Both the position numbers and the translations under genes were made by a program. The notes under the pieces are model-generated. The model did no database searches, was not told the DNA's origin, and saw only the letters and a list, made by a program, of their open reading frames with translations. A stretch of DNA of 20,381 nucleotides from Candidatus Nomurabacteria bacterium (GTDB lineage: Bacteria; Patescibacteriota; Minisyncoccia; Phycocordibacterales; SBAW01): contig CALREG010000009.1 of assembly GCA_943355135.1 (NCBI GenBank), positions 1 through 20,381 of the forward strand. The letters are read 5' to 3'. This document shows positions 12,782 to 18,851 of this stretch, piece after piece (within the stretch, counting starts at the first letter, position 1; each line of letters starts with the position of its first letter).

Positions 12782-14415
12782 TGAAGCTGCGTGCTTTGTT
12801 CTTTCTTTTTGCATTCTTTTTTATAGCGCCTGTGGCGCATGCGGCAGTGGCACCCACTTGCTCTATGACCACTGTGCCCTCGAGCTTGGTTAAGGGCGCG
12901 AGCTTTACGCTCAAGTGGACGAGCACCAATGCCACATCGGCAGTAATCCCCGGACCAGGGCTCGGCAACGTCAAACCGATTGACCAGCGCAACCTTATCC
13001 CTGTTCGCTCGACGCGGTTTATAGGGACCTTTACGGGCCCCGGTGGCAAGGCGGTCTGCGAAGCGATTATTGTAGTCTTTCTATCCAATGGCAGCGCAAC
13101 CCCCGTTGTTGCGTACGACGACCCCGACTACGACGATGATGACGAAGAAGAGGTTGGTGCGCCTGGAACTACATCGGGTCCAAGTACAGGCGGTTCAACA
13201 GGAACAATAAACAGTACCGGAACTTTTAATGGCTCCGGCGCGTCAACGGACTCTGGGGGAACATTTAGTGGTCCGAGTACAGGCGGCGGTTCAGCAGGAA
13301 CGGTAAACGACCCCGGTACCTTTAATGGTTCGGCTGCTTCGACTGAAGGAGCGGGCACTTTTGGTGGTCCTGGCACAGTAGACAACCCCGGTACTTTTAG
13401 TGGGCCTGCTCCGTCTGCTGGGTCGAGCGCAGACGGCGGTTCATTTATACAGCCTGGACAAGCACCAAAATTATCTGGCAAAGAGGGTACTGGCTTGGTG
13501 CCCTGCGGCGGCGCTAATGATCCTACTGGTTGCCAAGCCTGCCACTTGGCAACCCTTGCACAACGTATCGTCAACTTTTTAATTGGGCTTTCTATCCCGC
13601 TTGCTGCGGCAGCTTTTGCCTATGCTGGGGTCATCTACTTTACCTCCAGCGTCTTTAATAAAATAGAAAAGGCAAAAAAAGTATTTTCTTCCGTGTTCAT
13701 CGGCTTTTGTATCGTGGTGGGTGCGTGGGTCATTGTCCAAACCCTACTCAACACCATTTTGCGTGACAGTTATAAAGGGTGGAACGAAATCCAATGTGTG
13801 CAGAGTGGACGTAATACAACCGCAACGATAGGTCAGCTACTTGATTCTGTTTCGATACTAAACAAAGACATAAACACTAATGCTCAGGCGCCAGTTACTT
13901 CGGTAGGGCAATCGAGCGCATATGGATGTGACGCTGGGTCTGAGTACGCCCCAGACTCTAACCAGTGCATCTCCCCTAGTGGCCAAGTTACTGACGCGAA
14001 GTCAAAAAGTTCGAATCTATCTTTTAATACGTATAACGGTAGTGTCCAAAATTCTATTGATGGCTACTTTGGTACAAACACTACCGCTGGACCAGATGGG
14101 GGAAATCTGGCATGTGCTTGGGCAGTAAATAATGTACTTTCAGCCGCAGGAGTCCCTTCTATAGATGGCAATGCTGTTGAGGGTATGAAAGCAGAACTTG
14201 ACGGCGGTCGAGGAAAACTAATAGATCCGGGTGGAGCACAAAAAGGAGATATTGTTATATGGAAAGAGGGTCCAGTCAGCCATGTTGGATTTTGTTATGA
14301 TGACGGCTGTAGTAAAACTGTTTCAAACGGTGGATCTAGAGGCAATGCTAGTTTTACTAGAATTGGCGGATTGGTCGATCGAGGGGTTGTGGGTAAAGTG
14401 TATCAACTAAAATAA
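12781..14415 (+). CDS. Ig-like / VirB2-like pilin / CHAP-amidase fusion protein
   Basis: 544 aa, secreted and membrane-bound. Order: signal peptide 1-21 (AHA cleavage); Ig-like beta domain 24-100 with Cys27 and Cys93 as a probable disulfide; acidic stretch 113-124 (DDPDYDDDDEEE); Gly/Ser/Thr-rich region 126-226 built on imperfect GTFNG/GTFSG units, each preceded by PG or similar; a Cys-containing lead (Cys242, 251, 254); two membrane helices (about 262-287 and 302-327) matching the two-helix pilin family of the genes at 195-1996; a linker with a CxxxxxYxPxxxxC motif (383-396); and a C-terminal papain-fold CHAP/NlpC-like domain (about 425-540) with Cys445 (LACAWAVN), His501 (SHVGFC) and Asn516, the expected catalytic triad order. 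CHAP domains cleave peptidoglycan peptide bonds. The likely role is local wall opening for a pilus-like machine, as VirB1 does in type IV secretion. Codons from about 13920 onward are visibly AT-richer than upstream. Confidence 0.75.
   Translation: MKLRALFFLFAFFFIAPVAHAAVAPTCSMTTVPSSLVKGASFTLKWTSTNATSAVIPGPGLGNVKPIDQRNLIPVRSTRFIGTFTGPGGKAVCEAIIVVFLSNGSATPVVAYDDPDYDDDDEEEVGAPGTTSGPSTGGSTGTINSTGTFNGSGASTDSGGTFSGPSTGGGSAGTVNDPGTFNGSAASTEGAGTFGGPGTVDNPGTFSGPAPSAGSSADGGSFIQPGQAPKLSGKEGTGLVPCGGANDPTGCQACHLATLAQRIVNFLIGLSIPLAAAAFAYAGVIYFTSSVFNKIEKAKKVFSSVFIGFCIVVGAWVIVQTLLNTILRDSYKGWNEIQCVQSGRNTTATIGQLLDSVSILNKDINTNAQAPVTSVGQSSAYGCDAGSEYAPDSNQCISPSGQVTDAKSKSSNLSFNTYNGSVQNSIDGYFGTNTTAGPDGGNLACAWAVNNVLSAAGVPSIDGNAVEGMKAELDGGRGKLIDPGGAQKGDIVIWKEGPVSHVGFCYDDGCSKTVSNGGSRGNASFTRIGGLVDRGVVGKVYQLK
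13168..13458 (+). repeat. Low-complexity GTF(N/S)G repeat region within the fusion gene
   Basis: Codes for residues of about 130-226. Units such as GTFNGSGAST, GTFSGPSTGG, GTFNGSAAST and GTFSGPAPSA recur about every 20-30 residues with variants of the same DNA (for example ggtacctttaatggt and ggtacttttagtggg). It is probably a flexible, surface-exposed stalk that varies by slippage or recombination. Confidence 0.75.
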
Positions 14416-14423
14416 CTAACTAT

Positions 14424-14873
14424 ATGAACCGCACCATTCTCATTATTGTTGCAGTCATAGTTGTTGCTGTATTTGCTGTTGGGGGACTGCTCTTTTTAAG
14501 TTCAAGGCCTCCGGCATCTACCCCTCCTCTTCAGCAGTTTGAGGATAATACACCTTCATACACAAATTCGACTGTTTCTACGGATTCTAGTTACTCAAAA
14601 GAAGCAGTACAAGCCGCATATCGCAGCGAATTAGACAAGTATCCAAGCGATAATACAGAATTGTACGAAATATCGATTGTGGGCGACTATGCGCTGCAAG
14701 TCTGGGTGGGTGACCATATGGGTGGTCAAGCTTTGTTGAAATATGACACCACTCAACGTCGGTGGATCCTCGTGAGCGGCGGCGGTGGATCTTGGAGCGT
14801 AGATACTCTAGTCACTCTTATGAATGTGCCGCAAGATGTGGCAGTCCAACTTTTGAGGGGGCTACCCCAATAG
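14424..14873 (+). CDS. Small single-TM anchored protein, partner of the pilin-amidase gene
   Basis: 149 aa. One N-terminal helix (about 4-26) precedes a Ser/Thr/Pro-rich linker (27-60) and a compact domain of about 85 residues. That domain contains 'LYEISIVGDYALQVWVGDHMGGQALLKYD', a Trp (RRWILVSGGGGSWS) and a terminal helix 'LVTLMNVPQDVAVQLLRGL'. I do not recognise a characterised family. It starts 8 bases after the fusion gene's stop and shares its AT-rich composition, so the two are probably cotranscribed and arrived together. A role as inhibitor or localiser of the amidase is possible but has no direct support. Confidence 0.6.
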   Translation: MNRTILIIVAVIVVAVFAVGGLLFLSSRPPASTPPLQQFEDNTPSYTNSTVSTDSSYSKEAVQAAYRSELDKYPSDNTELYEISIVGDYALQVWVGDHMGGQALLKYDTTQRRWILVSGGGGSWSVDTLVTLMNVPQDVAVQLLRGLPQ

Positions 14874-14910
14874 TCTTTTAGTTGCGCCTAAAAGGGTTAT
14901 AAGGTACAGT
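14874..14910 (+). promoter_or_regulatory. rpmG promoter with an overlapping hairpin
   Basis: TTGCGC (14882-14887), a 17-base spacer and TACAGT (14905-14910) predict a start near 14917, three bases before the rpmG ATG. A perfect 7-bp inverted repeat CTTTTAG/CTAAAAG (about 14875-14893) overlaps the -35 region and might end the upstream transcript or bind a regulator. Confidence 0.5.
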
Positions 14911-14919
14911 GTTTTGGCT

Positions 14920-15078
14920 ATGTCACAAGACCGTTTGATCAAGCTCCAGTGCGGCAAATGCAAGCGCATTAACTACTGGACCTCCAAGAATAAAAAGCTT
15001 GTAACCCGCAAAATAGAGCTCAAAAAGTTCTGCAACTGGTGCCGTGCCTCCACCGTGCACAAAGAGGCCAAGAAGTAA
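14920..15078 (+). CDS. rpmG: Ribosomal protein bL33, zinc-binding form
   Basis: 52 aa. Starts MSQDRLIKLQCGKCKRINYW and ends CRASTVHKEAKK. Two CxxC pairs (CGKC and CNWC) make the zinc ribbon of the C+ form of bL33, a 50S protein near the tRNA exit site. Bacteria often carry C+ and C- copies regulated by zinc; only this one is visible. The length and the 'YWTSKNKK..T.KIELKKFC' core are typical. It stands alone with its own promoter and a terminator 23 bases beyond the stop. Confidence 0.93.
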   Translation: MSQDRLIKLQCGKCKRINYWTSKNKKLVTRKIELKKFCNWCRASTVHKEAKK

Positions 15079-15101
15079 GGCAGAGAAATAGCAGACACAA
15101 A

Positions 15102-15127
15102 AAATCGCCCCAATGGGGCGGTTCTTT
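15102..15127 (+). terminator. rpmG terminator
   Basis: The stem CGCCCC/GGGGCG with a 3-base loop (aat) is preceded by A6 and followed by gttctttgt. A- and T-rich flanks make it plausible in both directions. Confidence 0.75.
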
Positions 15128-15272
15128 GTGCTGATATGCACTTCAGTCGTCTATTGCTAGACTACCTCCATACATATCAGCTCATTCAGAGTACTACCCT
15201 TTATGTCTATCAGAAGGCAGGGTGTGGATAAGATTTTAGAAGTATAGTACATAACTGTTATACTAGGTTCAA
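15128..15272. other. Short intergenic region before the HTH gene
   Basis: No gene is seen in it. TATACT at 15259-15264 would start transcription near 15271, two bases before the ATG at 15273, giving an almost leaderless mRNA. No clear -35 is present. Confidence 0.4.
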
Positions 15273-15929
15273 ATGAGACTTAAGTCTATAGAAAAACAAC
15301 AAGCTATCATGTTGCGTAAACAAGGTTACTCGTTATATGAGATTTCTATAAAACTAGGTATTTCTAAAGGTACTGCCTCTCTTTGGCTCAAAAATACGCA
15401 ACTATCTGATTGGGCTCAGAAAAGAATCCAAAAAAGACGTAATGAGGGATCTCTGAAGTCCCAAATAACTCTAAATGAGCGGACTCACAAAAGGTTGACT
15501 GAGGCACAGGATTTTGCCCGGAAGACTCTGGAAAATATGCCCGAGACTATGAATAACTCTCGTCTATATTGCGCCTTACTGTATTGGTGCGAAGGGGAAA
15601 AGTCAAAAAATGATAAGTCACTATTTTTTACAAACTCAGATCCATCACTGGTCAGGTCATTTTTAAAGCATTTGCGAAAAGGTTATGCTGTGGAAGAACT
15701 AAAGTTTAGGGTCTGTGTGCATTTGCATAATTATCATGATCCTGACAAACAGTTGATTTTCTGGTCAAAAGTCACTACCATTCCTCTTGTTCAGTTCACT
15801 AAACCCTATCTAAAGAAGAATAGTGGAAAGAACATACGGATAGGGTATGCAGGTTGTGCCAGTGTACGGTATCATGACGTAAGAATTGCTCGGCAGGTGC
15901 ATGCTGTCGCCCGGGCATTTCTAGAGTAG
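15273..15929 (+). CDS. HTH protein with LAGLIDADG-like C-terminal domain
   Basis: 218 aa, notably AT-richer than its neighbours. Residues about 10-43 form a helix-turn-helix of the homeodomain/resolvase kind (GYSLYEISIKLGISKGTASLWLKN). A basic helical linker (44-90) follows. The second half begins 'LYCALLYWCEGEKS' (98-111), continues 'FFTNSDPSLVRSFLKHLRK', then 'LKFRVCVHLH', 'FWSKVTTIP', 'QFTKPYLKK' and 'GYAGCASVRYHD'. This resembles the single-motif LAGLIDADG-type fold seen in homing endonucleases and WhiA-like regulators. Whether it cuts DNA is unknown; the motif keeps Cys-Glu-Gly-Glu where an acidic catalytic residue is expected. It is free-standing, not inside an intron or intein. It ends 2 bases before tRNA-Trp, which may share its transcript. 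Confidence 0.6.
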   Translation: MRLKSIEKQQAIMLRKQGYSLYEISIKLGISKGTASLWLKNTQLSDWAQKRIQKRRNEGSLKSQITLNERTHKRLTEAQDFARKTLENMPETMNNSRLYCALLYWCEGEKSKNDKSLFFTNSDPSLVRSFLKHLRKGYAVEELKFRVCVHLHNYHDPDKQLIFWSKVTTIPLVQFTKPYLKKNSGKNIRIGYAGCASVRYHDVRIARQVHAVARAFLE

Positions 15930-15931
15930 AA

Positions 15932-16003
15932 GGGCCTATAAGCTCAATGGTAAACTGCCTCTCTCCAAAAGAGGACTTCCAGGTTCGAGTCCTGGTGGGC
16001 CCG
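15932..16003 (+). tRNA. tRNA-Trp (anticodon CCA)
   Basis: Acceptor GGGCCTA/TGGGCCC, anticodon stem CCTCT/AGAGG with loop CTCCAAA (CCA), T-arm CCAGG TTCGAGT CCTGG and G73, the Trp identity base. The D-stem contains a C-A mismatch when aligned to E. coli tRNA-Trp. CCA is not encoded. Its last base touches the stop codon of the convergent miaA gene. Confidence 0.93.
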
Positions 16004-16885
16004 CTAGTTTAAAAATTCTTTTGCCAGCCGTAGCGCGTGTGTTTTATTTTGTACCCAGTGGATGTCTTTGTTGCGCTTGAACCATCTGCTTTGGCGTTTG
16101 GCATACTGCCAAATGGCGCGCTCCAGCTCCACTTCAAATTGTGCAGGAGTGATTTCTTTTTTGAGTAGTTTTGCCAAGTAGCGGTACTCAAGTCCCAGCT
16201 CCTCCATGCGTTTATAGGAAAGGCCTGCGCGGTGGAGTTTTTTTGCTTCGGCGACCATGCCCGCTTTGATTCTACTTTTTAGACGTACCCGAATGTTTTT
16301 CTTCAGCGTTGCTTCTGTAGGGGAGAGTCCGAGCCACAACACCTCATATTTTTGTTCGGGTTCGCCAACCGGCGAGTGGCCTATTGCCTTAGCAATCTCG
16401 ATAGCACGAATAAGACGGCGCTTGTGGTTAGGCTCGATGTTTGAAGCGCGGCGTGGGTCGAGCTTTTTGAGCTGGGTAAAGAGCTGGGCAACAGACTTCT
16501 TTTCTAGCCGCACACGTAGTGTGGGGTTGGGCGGCACGTTTGGGTAGGACATCCTCCCAAGTAACATATCAACATACAATCCTGTGCCTCCCACCACAAT
16601 CGGTATTGCAGTATTTTGCAAAATACTGCAATAGGCTTTTTCGGCTAGGTGGACGAAGTCGTCCACGGTAAATTGCTTTTTGGGCGAGGCGACATCAAGT
16701 AAGTGATGTTTTATGCCCGCCATTTCTTTTTTGGTCACCTTGCCGGTGCCGATGTCGAGCCTTTTGTATACCTGTCGGCTGTCGGCCGAAATTACTTCGC
16801 CATGCAACTTTTGCGCAAGAAAAATCCCCAGCGAGCTCTTGCCCGATGCGGTCGGCCCTACCACGGCTATAACTTTAGGCTTCAC
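16004..16885 (-). CDS. miaA: tRNA dimethylallyltransferase
   Basis: 293 aa from GTG 16885. It adds a dimethylallyl group to A37 next to A36 of tRNAs reading UNN codons. Motifs: P-loop GPTASGKSS (10-18), DSRQVYKRLDIGTGK (the family's DSMQVY..ldIGTAK), HHLLDV, VVGGTGLYV, and NHKRRLIRAIEI. A longer ATG reading from 16951 would run through the terminator of the upstream gene and overlap its stop, so the GTG directly before KPKVIAVVGPT is preferred. TAGAGT (16898-16893) ends 8 bases before that GTG. The gene lies head to head with tRNA-Trp, one of its expected substrates, with no spacing. Confidence 0.93.
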   Translation of the reverse strand: MKPKVIAVVGPTASGKSSLGIFLAQKLHGEVISADSRQVYKRLDIGTGKVTKKEMAGIKHHLLDVASPKKQFTVDDFVHLAEKAYCSILQNTAIPIVVGGTGLYVDMLLGRMSYPNVPPNPTLRVRLEKKSVAQLFTQLKKLDPRRASNIEPNHKRRLIRAIEIAKAIGHSPVGEPEQKYEVLWLGLSPTEATLKKNIRVRLKSRIKAGMVAEAKKLHRAGLSYKRMEELGLEYRYLAKLLKKEITPAQFEVELERAIWQYAKRQSRWFKRNKDIHWVQNKTHALRLAKEFLN

Positions 16886-16914
16886 ACAGAGCACTCTACT
16901 GCAAAACAGATAAT

Positions 16915-16941
16915 AAAAAAGCCCTCCCGAGTGGGGAGGGC
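16915..16941 (-). terminator. Terminator between the PyrF-like gene and miaA
   Basis: On the - strand an 8-bp GC stem GCCCTCCC/GGGAGGGC with a 5-base loop is followed by T6. It lies 6 bases past the stop of the upstream gene. Confidence 0.88.
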
Positions 16942-16947
16942 GGAACT

Positions 16948-17658
16948 TCAAACAGTTCTATCGACCAAAGAGCCAGGCGCGACAAACGGTGCCTTGGGTG
17001 CCGCGTAGCGACTGCAGAGCTCCTGCAGGGTGCCGAGCGGGTCTTTGGCCGCCACCACTTCGGTGCCGATGACCGCGTGCGTTGCGCCGTACTTGAGCGC
17101 AAACTCAGGAGGCATCGGATATCGATGGTGACGAGGATCGACATCAGCACTCATCACACCTGTGGCGATGACGTGGCCGTTTTCAAAGTCGTTCTTCCAG
17201 TCGAACTCGGGCAAGAGCCATGCCGGGCAGGTGATACCTTGCGCGCCGGCTTGGAGCGCCTTTTCCATATGCTCCAGTTGATCATCTTCTTCGGTGCCTA
17301 CACGTTTCTGATCGGAGAGAATGCCGGTCACGATGATGTCGATGCTGCCACGCACCGAAACCGCCTCGGTGATCGCGTCTTGGTCAGACTTGCCGCAGAT
17401 GGTCAGAAACTTCGGCGCGTACTCGCCGAGGTCGGCGTACAGCTTGACGATGCGGGCGAGTCGGCCGCGCACATCGTAGTGCTTGAGGTCGACAAACATG
17501 TTGTACTTTTTGCCAAATGGGCAGAGTGCCGTCGTCATTCCATGTTTGAGGACTTCGTCCCCGAGTTTGAAGCCCCACAGGCCCGAGAGAGGCCAGTGCT
17601 GCGCAAGCAGGGCGCGCAGGCCCTTGTCGGCGACGTCGATATCCAGAATGATCTGCAT
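16948..17658 (-). CDS. OMP decarboxylase / HUMPS-family TIM barrel (PyrF-like)
   Basis: 236 aa, within the usual OMPDC length. The family decarboxylates orotidine 5'-phosphate to UMP, or acts on 3-keto-gulonate/hexulose phosphates. It opens with a strand and Asp (IILDIDVAD), has Lys31 in GLWGFKLGDE, and the D-x-K-x-x-D signature VDLKHYDV (Asp57, Lys59, Asp62), which together match the catalytic K-D-K-D set. The end 'GVMSADVDPRHHRYPMPPEFALKYGATHAVIGTEVVAAKDP' fits the phosphate-binding loop '..tPGi...R..tp..ai..Gad.iVvGr.I..a.DP', though the usual TPG is altered. PyrF proper is more likely than KGPDC, but no other pyrimidine gene is nearby. It has its own promoter and a purine-rich Shine-Dalgarno. 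Confidence 0.65.
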   Translation of the reverse strand: MQIILDIDVADKGLRALLAQHWPLSGLWGFKLGDEVLKHGMTTALCPFGKKYNMFVDLKHYDVRGRLARIVKLYADLGEYAPKFLTICGKSDQDAITEAVSVRGSIDIIVTGILSDQKRVGTEEDDQLEHMEKALQAGAQGITCPAWLLPEFDWKNDFENGHVIATGVMSADVDPRHHRYPMPPEFALKYGATHAVIGTEVVAAKDPLGTLQELCSRYAAPKAPFVAPGSLVDRTV

Positions 17659-17682
17659 GCTCCGCTCCCTCTAGTGTCATCC

Positions 17683-17718
17683 GCAGAGCACAGTACCACG
17701 CTGGTTTATAGGGTACAA
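17683..17718 (-). promoter_or_regulatory. Promoter of the PyrF-like gene
   Basis: On the - strand TTGTAC (17718-17713), a 17-base spacer and TACTGT (17695-17690) predict a start near 17683. The leader of about 25 bases carries GAGGGAGCGGAG before the ATG. Confidence 0.55.
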
Positions 17719-17740
17719 GAATGGTATTTTAGGAGTGCTT

Positions 17741-17824
17741 GCCGGGATGGCGGAATTGGTAGACGCAATGGACTCAAAATCCATCGATCGCAAGGTCATG
17801 AGAGTTCGATTCTCTCTCCCGGCA
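17741..17824 (+). tRNA. tRNA-Leu (anticodon CAA)
   Basis: Acceptor GCCGGGA/TCCCGGC, anticodon loop CTCAAAA (CAA), class II variable arm (CGATCGCAAGGTCAT region), T-arm GAGAG TTCGATT CTCTC, A73; CCA is not encoded. It is the third Leu isoacceptor in the window (reads UUG). It ends 22 bases before parB, whose -10 box lies directly after it. Confidence 0.95.
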
Positions 17825-17834
17825 CAAAATCGGT

Positions 17835-17847
17835 TACAATAAGCCCA
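17835..17847 (+). promoter_or_regulatory. -10 box placing transcript start at the parB ATG
   Basis: TACAAT (17835-17840) ends exactly 7 bases before A17847 of the ATG. A -35 at standard spacing would fall inside the tRNA 3' end. No Shine-Dalgarno is present. Confidence 0.5.
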
Positions 17848-18851
17848 TGTCGCAGTTTTACAATAACGCCATTTTTTGGGTGGAGGTAGATAAGATTAAG
17901 CCCAACCCGTTTCAGCCGCGCAAAGAGTTTGATGAAGCCAAGCTGGCCGATTTGGCCAAGTCTATCCGCCAGTATGGAGTCATACAACCGCTCACGGTTA
18001 CGCGCAAAGAGGTAGAGAAGGTTGACGGTGGGCTCGCGACCGAGTACGAGCTTATTGCTGGCGAGCGCCGGTTGCGCGCGGCCAAGATCGCGGGCGTAGC
18101 CTCGGTGCCGGTGCTCATTCGCGAGGGGCAGGACGACGACAAAACCAAGCTCGAGCTCGCAATTATAGAAAATCTCCAGCGTGAGGACCTCAACCCGATT
18201 GATCGCGCCAAGGCGTTCGACCAACTCTGCAAGCAGTTTGGATTTAAACACGTGCAAGTAGCCGAAAAAGTGGGGAAGTCCCGCGAGTATGTCAGCAACA
18301 CCATCCGCCTCCTGCTCTTGCCGCAGACGATGCAAGACGCGCTGTCGGAGGGCAAAATCAGCGAGGGTCACACACGACCACTTTTGATGTTGGCCGATCG
18401 CACTGCCGAGCAAGAGGTTTTGTTTAGAGAAATTATGCTCAAGCGCCTGACCGTGCGCGACACCGAGAGCATTGCGCGGCGTATCGCGTTTGACCGTGTG
18501 CGCAAGAAAGAATATTTGTACTCACCAGAAATTTTGAGCATGGAGCGCGAGTTGACCGAGGCGCTCGGGACGCGCGTTGCGATTGAGCCCAAGGAGCATG
18601 GCGGCAAGCTGTCTATCGACTTTATGTCCGAAGATGACCTTCGGATACTCTTTGCGCATCTTGCTGCGCGGATTGCGAAGGGTGGTGGGGCTTCGGCGGA
18701 GCCTGTCCAAGAAAAGGTCCTCGGGTCGGCTCCGCCTCAACCAGACCATTTTCTTGACCAGTCTCCGCCTGCGTCGCCCCTCGACGATCGTTCGAGGGAG
18801 GAGATAGCAAAAGACGAAAACACCTTCGACCCAAACACCTTCTCGCTCTAA
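17847..18851 (+). CDS. parB: Chromosome partitioning protein ParB (Spo0J/Noc-type)
   Basis: 334 aa. ParB clamps bind parS sites, hydrolyse CTP and slide on DNA to build the partition complex. Visible parts: N-terminal CTP-binding domain with NPFQPRKEF, SIRQYGVIQPLTVT and the GERRLRAAK motif (in YELIAGERRLRAAKIAG); the parS-reading HTH (VQVAEKVGKSREYVSNTIRLLLLP); LSEGKISEGHTRPLL, typical of the HTH domain's end; and a C-terminal region (about 225-270) for dimerisation, followed by a Pro/Ser/Asp-rich tail. The usual partner parA is not adjacent; the neighbours are tRNA-Leu and a convergent RSH gene. No canonical parS palindrome was spotted in the window. Its stop overlaps the RSH stop. Confidence 0.9.
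   Translation: MSQFYNNAIFWVEVDKIKPNPFQPRKEFDEAKLADLAKSIRQYGVIQPLTVTRKEVEKVDGGLATEYELIAGERRLRAAKIAGVASVPVLIREGQDDDKTKLELAIIENLQREDLNPIDRAKAFDQLCKQFGFKHVQVAEKVGKSREYVSNTIRLLLLPQTMQDALSEGKISEGHTRPLLMLADRTAEQEVLFREIMLKRLTVRDTESIARRIAFDRVRKKEYLYSPEILSMERELTEALGTRVAIEPKEHGGKLSIDFMSEDDLRILFAHLAARIAKGGGASAEPVQEKVLGSAPPQPDHFLDQSPPASPLDDRSREEIAKDENTFDPNTFSL

Noticed and set aside
13128..13574. Antisense ORF rich in Pro/Val opposite the repeat region of the fusion gene
   Set aside because: Mirror of the Gly/Ser/Thr repeat codons; no independent support.
15273..15929. HTH/LAGLIDADG-like gene as part of an intron or intein
   Set aside because: It has its own start and stop and does not interrupt rpmG or tRNA-Trp, both of which are complete.
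16886..16951. ATG-initiated N-terminal extension of miaA
   Set aside because: It would overlap the upstream stop and read through a strong terminator hairpin; the GTG at 16885 fits the family N-terminus.
17847..18851. parS-like palindromes near parB
   Set aside because: I looked for TGTTTCACGTGAAACA-like sites in the window and saw none; a computed search with mismatches would be needed to exclude degenerate ones.
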